Below, piece by piece: positions 16,778-23,041 of a DNA stretch of 64,000 nt. Each line of letters begins with the position of its first letter. Position 1 is the first letter of the stretch. The stretch spans positions 2,480,001-2,544,000 of the forward strand of contig NZ_CP042829.1 in assembly GCF_008838325.1 (NCBI RefSeq). The letters are read 5' to 3'. A program made the translations under genes and the position numbers. The stretch comes from Tepidiforma bonchosmolovskayae (GTDB taxonomy: Bacteria; Chloroflexota; Dehalococcoidia; Tepidiformales; Tepidiformaceae). The notes below the pieces were generated by a model. That model did no database searches and was not told the origin of the DNA. It saw only the letters and a list, made by a program, of their open reading frames with translations.

Positions 16778-17704
16778 ATGACGTCGGCGCCCGTCCCCGG
16801 CTCGATTCTGATCTACGACCGCATCGCGGCGAACCGCCGGATGACGTGGGTGCTCATGGTCGCCTTCGTGGCGGTCCTCACCGGGCTCGTCGCGCTGATC
16901 GTACTGGCGCTCGGGCTCCCTATCGGCTTCATTGGCATCGCGGGGATCGCGCTCATCCTCTACGCCCTGTTCAGCTACTTCGCCGCGTCGAGCATCGTGC
17001 TCTCCATCTCCGGCGCCCACGAGGTTACGAAGGAGGAGGAGTGGGAGTACGTCCGCCGGGTTGAGAACCTCTGCATCGGCGCGGGCCTGCCGATGCCGCG
17101 CACCTGGGTCCTCGAAGACACGGCCCCGAATGCTTTCGCAACCGGCCGCGACCCCCAGCATGCCCACGTCGTCGTGACCCGCGGGCTGCTGCAGAAGCTT
17201 GAGCCCATCGAACTCGAAGCCGTGCTGGCCCACGAACTTTCGCATATCGCCAACTACGACATCCGGGTCATGACGATTGCGACGGTCCTCGTCGGCCTGG
17301 TCGTGCTTCTGAGCGACTTTTTCCTCCGCTGGACGTACTGGGGAGCCGGCGCCCGCCGCGGCAGCCGCGGCAAGGGCGGCGGGGGAGCCGCGATCGTAAT
17401 CCTGTTGGCGGTCATCGCTGCAATCCTTGCCCCCATTGTCGCCCAGGCTCTGAAGTTCGCCATCAGCCGACAGCGCGAATACCTTGCGGATGCCTCCGGT
17501 GCCCTCCTTTGCCGCCACCCTGAGGCGCTCGCCCGCGCCCTCGAAAAGATCGCGGCCGACCCCGAGCCGCTCGAAGCCGCGAACAAGGCGACCGCGCACC
17601 TCTACATCTATAACCCCCTCCGGGAGCACCGGAGCTTCCTCAACAACCTGTTCAACACCCACCCGCCCATCGAAGAGCGCATCCGCCTGCTCCGCAGCAT
17701 GTAG
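16778..17704 (+). CDS. htpX: M48 family membrane metalloprotease (HtpX-like)
   Basis: A 308-residue zinc protease embedded in the cytoplasmic membrane, involved in degrading damaged membrane proteins. Two transmembrane helices lie at about residues 24-71, then the soluble domain with the zinc motif HELSH in AVLAHELSHIANYD near residue 152, two further hydrophobic helices (about 165-190 and 208-230), and the third zinc ligand region REYLADASGALLC near 238. The C-terminal THPPIEERIRLLRSM is typical of HtpX. The preceding LemA gene is a frequent partner. A hairpin follows directly after the stop codon. Confidence 0.93.
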   Translation: MTSAPVPGSILIYDRIAANRRMTWVLMVAFVAVLTGLVALIVLALGLPIGFIGIAGIALILYALFSYFAASSIVLSISGAHEVTKEEEWEYVRRVENLCIGAGLPMPRTWVLEDTAPNAFATGRDPQHAHVVVTRGLLQKLEPIELEAVLAHELSHIANYDIRVMTIATVLVGLVVLLSDFFLRWTYWGAGARRGSRGKGGGGAAIVILLAVIAAILAPIVAQALKFAISRQREYLADASGALLCRHPEALARALEKIAADPEPLEAANKATAHLYIYNPLREHRSFLNNLFNTHPPIEERIRLLRSM

Positions 17705-17712
17705 CCGCGAAT

Positions 17713-17749
17713 GGTCCGAAGGGGCCGCCAAACGGGGGCCCGTCGGACC
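17713..17749 (+). terminator. hairpin after htpX
   Basis: GGTCCGA (17713-17719) pairs with TCGGACC (17743-17749), and inside it GGGCC (17722-17726) with GGCCC (17737-17741). It starts 9 nt after the htpX stop. No T-run follows, so it is either a Rho-type end or a processed 3' stem. Confidence 0.5.
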
Positions 17750-17830
17750 ACCCCGCCGTGCCTTCCGTCGCCGATACTCAGGGTGGAGTCCACACCGGGC
17801 TCGACCGAAAGGCGAAAGGAGGGAAGCGGA

Positions 17831-17890
17831 ATGAAGAGCAAAAGCACCCGCCTCCACGCCCGTTTCGGGGTCTGGATCGTGCAGGGCTGA
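17831..17890 (+). CDS. 19-residue basic micro-ORF
   Basis: The ORF reads MKSKSTRLHARFGVWIVQG with stop TGA. It has four basic and no acidic residues. It is preceded by AAAGGAGG (17815-17822) with 8 nt between GGAGG and the ATG, as strong as any ribosome-binding site in the window. It lies in a 536-nt stretch without conventional genes between htpX and the DinB-like gene. A second ORF with its own ribosome-binding site follows 37 nt downstream. I do not recognise the peptide. It could be a leader peptide, a micro-protein or chance; the strength of the initiation signal argues against chance. Confidence 0.45.
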   Translation: MKSKSTRLHARFGVWIVQG

Positions 17891-17927
17891 TGCGCTCGCG
17901 AACGATCAACTGCCCGGGAGGTGACCA

Positions 17928-18044
17928 GTGAAACTCCGCATCCATGCCCTCTTCCGGCGGTGGCACCGGCCGATAGCAGGCCCGCAGTGGCGGGCCGCGC
18001 GCTGGCTTCCGGCCCCGGTGAACGTTACAACCCGGCGCTGGTAA
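17928..18044 (+). CDS. 38-residue Arg/Trp-rich micro-ORF
   Basis: The GTG at 17928 is preceded by GGGAGGTGA (17916-17924). The predicted 38-residue peptide starts MKLRIHALFRRWHRP and ends NVTTRRW. It has eight Arg, one Lys, two His, four Trp and no acidic residue, a composition like that of cationic amphipathic peptides that bind membranes or nucleic acids. There is no signal peptide and no cysteine. It follows the 19-residue ORF by 37 nt, and hairpins lie near its stop (GGCGCT/AGCGCC at 18034-18051) and at 18118-18143. I do not recognise a family. Conservation of the amino-acid sequence in related genomes would decide whether it is real. Confidence 0.45.
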   Translation: MKLRIHALFRRWHRPIAGPQWRAARWLPAPVNVTTRRW

Positions 18045-18117
18045 GAGCGCCCCGGCCTCTCGTGAGGCACCACTGAGCGGCACCGGCGACTGTAGGAGCA
18101 ACGGTTTCTGACTACCG

Positions 18118-18143
18118 CGAGACCCCGCCATGGCGGGGTCTCG
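18118..18143 (+). terminator. strong 12-bp hairpin, probable transcription end
   Basis: CGAGACCCCGCC (18118-18129) and GGCGGGGTCTCG (18132-18143) form a perfect 12-bp stem with a 2-nt AT loop as written. Only a poor T-run (GTGTT) follows. It separates the two micro-ORFs from the DinB-like gene 97 nt downstream. Nearly symmetric, it could act on either strand. Confidence 0.55.
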
Positions 18144-18240
18144 CCGTGTTCCCCCATTCTTGCGCGGTCGGGCATACAATCGGCCGGCAGTGCCCTGCCC
18201 GGTCCATTGCCGGAGCCGGCGCCTGGAAGGAGGAATCCCC

Positions 18241-18714
18241 ATGTCTGCAAAGGCCGAGGCCCTGGCCGCGCTCGAAGAAGGCTACCGGAAGTTCCGTGCC
18301 GGGATTGCTGACCTCGATGACGCCGCATTCTCCGAAACCTGGCTCGGGACCTGGAACCTGTCCCAGCTGCTCGCGCACATGGCCGGCTGGTACCGCGAAA
18401 TGGCCGGCGCCTTCGAACGCGTTGCCCGCGGCGAACGCCCGGTCCCACCCGGCGTCGACTATTCCGACCCGGAGCCCTGGAACCAGCGGTTCGCGGCCGC
18501 GGCACTCCCGGGCCGGGCGGCCCTCGACGACTGGGATGCCGCTTTTGCTGCCTACCGGGCGGCTGCCGCCGCCCTCCCCGACGACCTGTACGGCGTCGAC
18601 CCGGAAAGCGGCCGGCCGCGCATCGGCAACCGGCTCCTCCAGGGCGCCGGGATCGGCCACTTCGAGGAGCACCAGCCCGAGCTCGACGCCTGGCTCGCAG
18701 CCCGCCGCCGATGA
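18241..18714 (+). CDS. DinB/ClbS-like four-helix-bundle protein
   Basis: A 157-residue protein predicted to form the DinB-like four-helix bundle. The diagnostic second helix is TWNLSQLLAHMAGWYREMAGAFERV near residue 36, with a His in the usual metal-binding position, and a C-terminal helix GHFEEHQPELDAWLAARR with further His residues, matching the ClbS/DfsB subgroup. Members bind metal and act in thiol-dependent transfer or in hydrolysing toxic small molecules, but the substrate here is unknown. ATG at 18241 is preceded by AAGGAGG (18226-18232). The stop overlaps the RidA start as ATGA. Confidence 0.75.
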   Translation: MSAKAEALAALEEGYRKFRAGIADLDDAAFSETWLGTWNLSQLLAHMAGWYREMAGAFERVARGERPVPPGVDYSDPEPWNQRFAAAALPGRAALDDWDAAFAAYRAAAAALPDDLYGVDPESGRPRIGNRLLQGAGIGHFEEHQPELDAWLAARRR

Positions 18715-19175
18715 CGCCGGAGGAGCGCCTCGCCGCGCTCGGGCTCGAACTCCCGCCCCCGTTCGCCCCGCCGGCCAACTTTGTCCCCGCGGTCCAGGCA
18801 GGAAGCCTGCTCTTCCTCTCCGGCCATGGCCCGACGGGCGCGGGTGGACGGCTCCTGATGACCGGCCGCGTCGGTGCTGACCTTACGCTCGAACAGGGCT
18901 ACGAAGCAGCCCGCCTCACCGCGCTTGCCCTGCTCGGCTCCCTGAAGGGCGCCATCGGCGACCTCGGCCGGGTCGAGCGGGTGGTAAAGCTGCTCGGCAT
19001 GGTCCGCTGCACGCCCGACTTCGGGAACACGCCGGCGGTCATTAATGGCGCCTCGGACCTCCTGGTTGCGGTGTTCGGCGAACGCGGCCGCCACGCCCGC
19101 TCCGCCGTCGGCATGTACGAGCTTCCATTCGGCATGCCCGTCGAGGTTGAAATGGTCGTCGCCCTCCGCGACTGA
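18711..19175 (+). CDS. RidA/YjgF family protein
   Basis: A 154-residue protein of the RidA (YjgF/YER057c/UK114) superfamily, whose best-known members hydrolyse reactive enamines and imines made by PLP enzymes. It matches the longer subgroup with an N-terminal extension (TPEERLAALGLELPPPFAPPANFVPAVQAG), then LLFLSGHGP near residue 36, AARLTALALLGSLKGAIGDLGRVERVVKLLGMV, and the terminal ELPFGMPVEVEMVVAL. The Arg that binds the carboxylate in canonical RidA (in a CR motif) is not obvious, so activity may differ. It is translationally coupled to the DinB-like gene by a 4-nt overlap. Confidence 0.85.
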   Translation: MTPEERLAALGLELPPPFAPPANFVPAVQAGSLLFLSGHGPTGAGGRLLMTGRVGADLTLEQGYEAARLTALALLGSLKGAIGDLGRVERVVKLLGMVRCTPDFGNTPAVINGASDLLVAVFGERGRHARSAVGMYELPFGMPVEVEMVVALRD

Positions 19176-19210
19176 CATAATCGAACCAGCCAGCCCGGAG
19201 GTCGCAACCG

Positions 19211-19864
19211 CTGGAACTGCCGCTTTTCCCGCTGCGCACGGTCCTCTTCCCGGGGATGCGCCTGCCGTTGCGCATCTTCGAGGAACGCTACCGCGTCATG
19301 GTGCGCGAGCTGCTCGATTCCGGCGGCGAGTTCGGCGTCGTGCTCATCCGCGAAGGCCCCGAAGTTGGCCCCGGCGCCATCCCTCATGAGGTTGGCACCG
19401 CTGCCCGGATTGAATCGTGCGAAGAGGTGGACGGCGGCCGGTTCATGCTCACCGCCCGCGGCACCTGGCGGTTCCGCATCAACCGCCTCCTCCCCCCGCG
19501 CCCGTACCCGTACGGCGATGTCACGCCCCTCGACGATACTGACGGGCCGCTCACGCCCCGGCTCAAAGCCGGGCTCGAAACCGTCCGCGCGACTTTCCCG
19601 CTTTACTTCCGCCTCATGCTCTCGCTCACCGACCAGTGGGCCCGCGGACTGCAGCTCCCCGAGAAGCCCCACCGGCTGGTCAACTTTCTCGGCGAGTGGC
19701 TGCAGGTCGGCGAGGATGTTAAACAGCGCCTGCTCGAAATGGAAGCGGCGGAGGACCGCGTCGCCTATCTCGCCGAAGTCCTCGACGACCTGGTCATGCG
19801 CACGAAGGATGCCGTTATCGAGCACCGCCGGAAGAAGTACGGCGCCCTGGGCATCGCAAACTGA
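19211..19864 (+). CDS. Lon N-terminal substrate-binding domain protein, CTG start
   Basis: A stand-alone protein of 217 residues corresponding to the N-terminal substrate-binding domain of Lon protease (PUA-like fold plus helical tail), without ATPase or protease domains. It starts (L)ELPLFPLRTVLFPGMRLPLRIFEERYRVMV, which is exactly where family members begin. The codon giving that start is CTG at 19211, with GGAGG at 19197-19201 and 9 nt spacing. An in-frame TAA at 19178 closes the frame upstream, and no ATG, GTG or TTG lies between it and 19211; the first ATG (19256) would remove the conserved first strand. The role is unknown, perhaps recognition of misfolded proteins. Confidence 0.88.
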   Translation: MELPLFPLRTVLFPGMRLPLRIFEERYRVMVRELLDSGGEFGVVLIREGPEVGPGAIPHEVGTAARIESCEEVDGGRFMLTARGTWRFRINRLLPPRPYPYGDVTPLDDTDGPLTPRLKAGLETVRATFPLYFRLMLSLTDQWARGLQLPEKPHRLVNFLGEWLQVGEDVKQRLLEMEAAEDRVAYLAEVLDDLVMRTKDAVIEHRRKKYGALGIAN

Positions 19865-19876
19865 ACGAACCCGGCC

Positions 19877-21094
19877 TCAGCCCAGCTCGAGCATCCGCTC
19901 CAGCGCCACGAGCGACCACTTCCGCGTCTCGGGGTCGACCCGGACTTCGTTCACGACCTGCCCCTGCACGAGGGCTTCGAGCGTCCAGGCCACATACGCC
20001 GGGTGGATGCGGTACATGGTGCTGCACGGGCACACCACCGGGTCAAGGCAGAACACCGTCTTGTCGGGGTTCTGCTTCGCCAGCCGGTTGACCAGGTTGA
20101 TCTCCGTCCCGACCGCCCACGTCGTGCCTGCAGGAGCCTCGCGGATCGTCTTCGCAATCTTCTCGGTCGAACCGTAGCTGTCGGCCGCCTGGACGACCTC
20201 CCACCGGCACTCGGGGTGCACGATGACATGAACGCCCGGGTGCTCCCGGCGCGCCTTCTCGATCTGCTCGACCGTGAACCGCTGGTGGGTGCTGCAGTGC
20301 CCCTGCCAGAGGATGATCTTCGCCTTGCGGAGCGCCTCCGGCGTCGTGCCGCCCATCGGCAGCCGCCAGTTCCACAGCACCATCTCGTCGAGCGGGATGC
20401 CCATGGCGTACCCGGTATTCCGGCCGAGGTGCTGGTCCGGGAAGAAGAAGACCTTCTCTCCCCGCTCGAAGGCCCAGCGCAGGGCGCGGTCAGCGTTGCT
20501 CGACGTGCACACCAGCCCGCCCCGTTCGCCCACGAACGCCTTCAGGCTCGCAGCGCTGTTCATGTAGGTAACGGGGATGATCCGCGCGTCCTCTCCGAGC
20601 ACCTCGTGGATTTCGTCCCACGCGGCGTACACATCGTCCGGGTCGGCCATGTCCGCCATCGAGCAGCCCGCGGCCATATTCGGCAGAATGACCCGCACAT
20701 GCTCGGGCGTCAGGATGTCGGCCGACTCGGCCATAAAGTGCACCCCGCAGAAGAGCACGTACTCGATGCCCTCCTGCTCCGCGGCATGCCGGGCGAGCTT
20801 GAAGCTGTCGCCCGTGAAGTCGGCGTACTTGATGACCTCGTCCCGCTGGTAGTGGTGACCGAGGATGACGAGCTTCGAGCCGAGCCGGGCCCGGGCGGCC
20901 GCGATCCGGTGGTCGAGCTCTTCGGGCCCCATCTCGAGGTAGACCCGCGGGATATCCTGCTGCCAGCTGACGAAGGCCGGCTCCTGGGCGAGCGGCACCG
21001 GCGCCAGCGCTTCTGCCGGGCAAGTATCCGGGTCCGAGTACAGGACGAGCAGCTCGGCGTAGCTCTTTCCTGCCGGCGCCAGTGTTGCAGCCAT
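19877..21094 (-). CDS. nadA: quinolinate synthase A
   Basis: NadA condenses iminoaspartate with dihydroxyacetone phosphate to quinolinate, the ring-forming step of de novo NAD synthesis, using a [4Fe-4S] cluster. The 405-residue protein shows LGHHYQRDEVIKYADFTGDS near residue 78, the first cluster Cys in LFCGVHFMAESADIL (Cys116), AGCSMADM, VTYMNSAASLKA, QGHCSTHQRF, HPECRWEVV and the C-terminal CPCSTMYRIHPAYV. AAGGAGG lies 6 nt before the ATG. nadB and nadC are not adjacent. The upstream region carries two palindromes that probably are operators. Confidence 0.96.
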   Translation of the reverse strand: MAATLAPAGKSYAELLVLYSDPDTCPAEALAPVPLAQEPAFVSWQQDIPRVYLEMGPEELDHRIAAARARLGSKLVILGHHYQRDEVIKYADFTGDSFKLARHAAEQEGIEYVLFCGVHFMAESADILTPEHVRVILPNMAAGCSMADMADPDDVYAAWDEIHEVLGEDARIIPVTYMNSAASLKAFVGERGGLVCTSSNADRALRWAFERGEKVFFFPDQHLGRNTGYAMGIPLDEMVLWNWRLPMGGTTPEALRKAKIILWQGHCSTHQRFTVEQIEKARREHPGVHVIVHPECRWEVVQAADSYGSTEKIAKTIREAPAGTTWAVGTEINLVNRLAKQNPDKTVFCLDPVVCPCSTMYRIHPAYVAWTLEALVQGQVVNEVRVDPETRKWSLVALERMLELG

Positions 21095-21106
21095 CGCTTG
21101 CCTCCT

Positions 21107-21133
21107 TACTTAGTGTCAAACGTACACTAAGTA
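21107..21133 (-). promoter_or_regulatory. nadA proximal operator palindrome
   Basis: TACTTAGTGT (21107-21116) and ACACTAAGTA (21124-21133) are perfect 10-nt arms around a 7-nt centre. It lies between the predicted transcript start (near 21135) and the nadA ribosome-binding site (21101-21105), so a bound protein would block elongation or initiation. Confidence 0.65.
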
Positions 21134-21141
21134 CTGCTTCA

Positions 21142-21170
21142 ACTGTGCCGCAGCCGGCGCTTCGTGTCAA
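21142..21170 (-). promoter_or_regulatory. nadA promoter
   Basis: On the minus strand TTGACA (21165-21170) is followed after 17 nt by CACAGT (21142-21147). The -35 box is perfect and lies inside the distal palindrome; the -10 box is weak (three matches), which fits a regulated promoter. Confidence 0.5.
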
Positions 21171-21181
21171 CCCGACACGAA
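21161..21181 (-). promoter_or_regulatory. nadA distal operator palindrome
   Basis: TTCGTGTC (21161-21168) and GACACGAA (21174-21181) are perfect 8-nt arms around 5 nt. It shares TTnGTGTCAAnC with the proximal site and covers the -35 box of nadA. The two centres are 51 bp apart, about five helical turns. Confidence 0.65.
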
Positions 21182-21209
21182 CTCTCCTTGCCACCTGAAA
21201 AGAGATTCC

Positions 21210-21238
21210 GGGGGCGCGACCACATGGGGTGCGCCCCC
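21210..21238 (-). terminator. terminator of the zinc-finger operon
   Basis: GGGGGCGC (21210-21217) and GCGCCCCC (21231-21238) form an 8-bp stem that can extend inward with ACC/GGT. Read on the minus strand the stem is followed by GGAATCTCTTTT. It lies between the three-gene operon and the nadA operators. Confidence 0.6.
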
Positions 21239-21277
21239 TTCGCTACCTCCCGGGAGGTCAGCAGCTGCCTCGCGCCG

Positions 21278-21589
21278 TCAGCTCTTGCGCCGCTGCGCCC
21301 GGGCCCACCGGCGGCTGACGATCCACCGGGTGCTCAGCCGCGAGAACCCTGCCCCCAGCAACACCGCCCAGGTCACACTCGCCAGAAGGAACGCTGTATC
21401 GTTCAGGGACGCCCACAGGCCCATGTACAGGCCCAAAAATCCCCCGAGGGCGAACGCGAAGAAGACGGGGAACGTTCGCCACTTCCATTCCGGCAGCGGG
21501 ATTGGACGTGCCGCCGCCGCGGCAGCCGCTGCCGGGCCCTGGGGCCCCGACGCGCCGTGCGGCCGCCTGCGCCGCCGCGCCGGGCTCAC
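21278..21589 (-). CDS. small two-TM protein, third gene of the zinc-finger operon
   Basis: A 103-residue protein: an Arg-rich N-terminus (SPARRRRRPHG) and Ala-rich linker, then two transmembrane helices at about residues 36-55 (FPVFFAFALGGFLGLYMGLW) and 60-80 (AFLLASVTWAVLLGAGF), and a basic tail. The N-terminus should stay in the cytoplasm because of its charge. GTG at 21589 overlaps the stop of the preceding zinc-finger gene by 4 nt. The ORF continues upstream with no better start. The family is not recognised. Coupled translation with two zinc-finger proteins suggests a common function at the membrane. Confidence 0.6.
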   Translation of the reverse strand: MSPARRRRRPHGASGPQGPAAAAAAAARPIPLPEWKWRTFPVFFAFALGGFLGLYMGLWASLNDTAFLLASVTWAVLLGAGFSRLSTRWIVSRRWARAQRRKS

Positions 21590-21816
21590 GACGGTACCCC
21601 GTAGTGCAGCCGAAACGCCATGTCGCACCGGCGGCACAGCGGGACGACATCCCGCCCAAGCAGTTCGCGAACGCCAATCACGTGAACTCCGCACTCCCTC
21701 CCGGTTTCACCCTTGCGGGCATCCGGAAAATGAAACAGCTGGCCGCAATCCGCGCAAATCAGCGCGCTCGCGCGGCCGATCGGAAGTTTGCACTCGCAGC
21801 AAACCTGGGCCCTCAT
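21586..21816 (-). CDS. C4HC3 zinc-finger protein, short paralogue
   Basis: The 76-residue protein is almost entirely one zinc-binding domain: Cys6-x2-Cys9-x11-Cys21-x2-Cys24-x4-His29-x12-Cys42-x18-Cys61-x2-Cys64. The ligand order C4HC3 and the CGxLFH segment are shared with the protein encoded immediately upstream, which has nearly the same spacing, so the two are paralogues. The ligand order is that of cross-brace fingers such as PHD, though the spacing between His and the next Cys is longer than in PHD domains. It has no signal peptide or membrane helix. It overlaps its neighbours by 4 nt on both sides. The function is unknown; binding of protein, RNA or DNA is possible. Confidence 0.65.
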   Translation of the reverse strand: MRAQVCCECKLPIGRASALICADCGQLFHFPDARKGETGRECGVHVIGVRELLGRDVVPLCRRCDMAFRLHYGVPS

Positions 21817-22196
21817 CCACGCCGCGCGACTCCGCCGGGGAGGTCGCCCCTCCGGAAGAGCAGGATGCCGCCGGCCGTCCGCCGATGGCGGACGCCCCCG
21901 GATGCTGCCAGCGCCTCGAGCGCCGCGGGCGTCATCCCCGCAGCGGCCGCTGCCTCTACAAGGTCAAGCACGTCGTCCAGCGACCCCGGCTCGGCCGGCG
22001 GGGCCAGGCAGACGTTGCAGGCGAACTCCAGCGCAAGGTGCTCTTCGTTAATCCACACCTGCCCGCAATCGGTCCCCGGTAGGTCCGCCCGCGAGTTCAG
22101 GTGATACAGGTTGCCGCACCAGTTGCACCATGCCTCCATATGCGCCTCGACTTCGAGCGCGCACACGTGACACCGCTTCGGCTCTTGCGTCTCCAT
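21813..22196 (-). CDS. C4HC3 zinc finger with C-terminal winged-helix-like region
   Basis: The 127-residue protein has an N-terminal zinc domain: Cys9-x2-Cys12-x11-Cys24-x2-Cys27-x4-His32-x11-Cys44-x15-Cys60-x2-Cys63, matching the downstream paralogue. After a short linker, residues about 76-121 read VLDLVEAAAAAGMTPAALEAL, then a basic GGVRHRRTAGG turn and LLFRRGDL, a pattern like the winged helix of excisionase/MerR-type DNA-binding domains. I infer a DNA-binding regulator with a zinc module. ATG at 22196 is preferred over an upstream ATG at 22220, because the likely promoter (22207-22236) lies between them. It is the first gene of the three-gene operon, divergent from rnc. Confidence 0.65.
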   Translation of the reverse strand: METQEPKRCHVCALEVEAHMEAWCNWCGNLYHLNSRADLPGTDCGQVWINEEHLALEFACNVCLAPPAEPGSLDDVLDLVEAAAAAGMTPAALEALAASGGVRHRRTAGGILLFRRGDLPGGVARRG

Positions 22197-22206
22197 TCCG
22201 TTCCCG

Positions 22207-22236
22207 AGCATACGGCACACCTTGACTCGCCGTGAA
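22207..22236 (-). promoter_or_regulatory. promoter of the zinc-finger operon
   Basis: On the minus strand TTCACG (22231-22236) is followed after 18 nt by TATGCT (22207-22212). The start near 22200 leaves about 4 nt before the ATG at 22196, so the message would be essentially leaderless. It overlaps the rnc promoter on the opposite strand. Confidence 0.4.
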
Positions 22237-22251
22237 TCGCTTCCCTACGAT
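22222..22251 (+). promoter_or_regulatory. promoter of rnc-smc-ftsY
   Basis: TTGACT (22222-22227) and TACGAT (22246-22251) are separated by 18 nt. The transcript would start near 22258 and carry a 61-nt leader with a small hairpin AGCCGC/GCGGCT (22272-22287). It overlaps the divergent promoter of the zinc-finger operon. Confidence 0.6.
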
Positions 22252-22318
22252 GTTAGCGCTTTAGCATTTTCAGCCGCCATCGCGGCTGCCCGGCGTCGTC
22301 ACCCGGGCCGGAGGGGAC

Positions 22319-23041
22319 GTGGGACAACCCGAACCAGGCGACCGCGCCGAGCTGCTGACTCGCCTCAGGATCCCCGCGCTTCGGCCCGACCTGCTGCTCC
22401 AGGCGCTCACCCACTCCTCCTACCTCAACGAAAACCCTGCGACGCCCGCCTCAAACGAACGGCTCGAGTTCCTCGGCGATGCCATCCTCGGCCTCGTCGT
22501 CGCCCGCTACCTCTTCGAGCGCTGCCCCGCCGCCGGCGAAGGAGACCTCACCCGCATCCGCGCCGAGATCGTCCGCGGGAGCACCCTCGCCCGAGCAGCA
22601 GCCCGCATCGGCCTCGGCGAGTTCCTCATCCTCGGCCGAGGCGAAGAAGCCGCGGGCGGCCGCACCCGCGAACGGAACCTCGCCGGCGCCCTCGAAGCGC
22701 TCATCGGCGCCGTCTACCTCGACCGCGGGCTCGCGTCCGCCGCTGCGCTCATCCGGCGCCTGTTGCGCGACGAAATCGACCAGGCCATCCGGGAAGGCGT
22801 GCGCCCCGACGCGAAGAGTTCGCTCCAGCACCTCGCCCAGGCCCGCTGGCACGAACCGCCGGAATATGTGACGGTTGAGCATACGGCGGATGCGCCCCAT
22901 CGCCGGTTTGTCGTCGAAGTAAAAGTCGCCGGCCAGCCGCTTGGACGCGGCGAAGGGCGCAGCAAGCGCGAAGCCCAGCAGCGCGCCGCCCAGGCCGCGC
23001 TCGAAGGGCTCCGCCAGGAGGAGGGCGCAGCATGTACCTGA
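22319..23041 (+). CDS. rnc: ribonuclease III
   Basis: RNase III cuts double-stranded RNA, processing rRNA precursors and some mRNAs. The 240-residue protein has the catalytic domain signature ERLEFLGDAILGLVVARYLF near residue 43, the second acidic cluster in GALEALIGAVYLDRG near 122, and a C-terminal double-stranded RNA-binding domain from about 160 ending SKREAQQRAAQAALEGL. The GTG at 22319 has GGAGG at 22310-22314 close upstream. The smc start lies within the last codons (10-nt overlap), a common rnc-smc-ftsY arrangement. Its leader contains a small stem that RNase III might cut, as known for autoregulated rnc genes elsewhere. Confidence 0.96.
   Translation: MGQPEPGDRAELLTRLRIPALRPDLLLQALTHSSYLNENPATPASNERLEFLGDAILGLVVARYLFERCPAAGEGDLTRIRAEIVRGSTLARAAARIGLGEFLILGRGEEAAGGRTRERNLAGALEALIGAVYLDRGLASAAALIRRLLRDEIDQAIREGVRPDAKSSLQHLAQARWHEPPEYVTVEHTADAPHRRFVVEVKVAGQPLGRGEGRSKREAQQRAAQAALEGLRQEEGAACT

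Noticed and set aside
17705-18130. Structured RNA (RNase P, tmRNA, SRP RNA or 6S) in the gene-poor stretch
   Set aside because: None of the conserved cores was found, such as GAGGAAAGTCC of RNase P or the GGTCAGG...GGAAGCAGCC region of SRP RNA.
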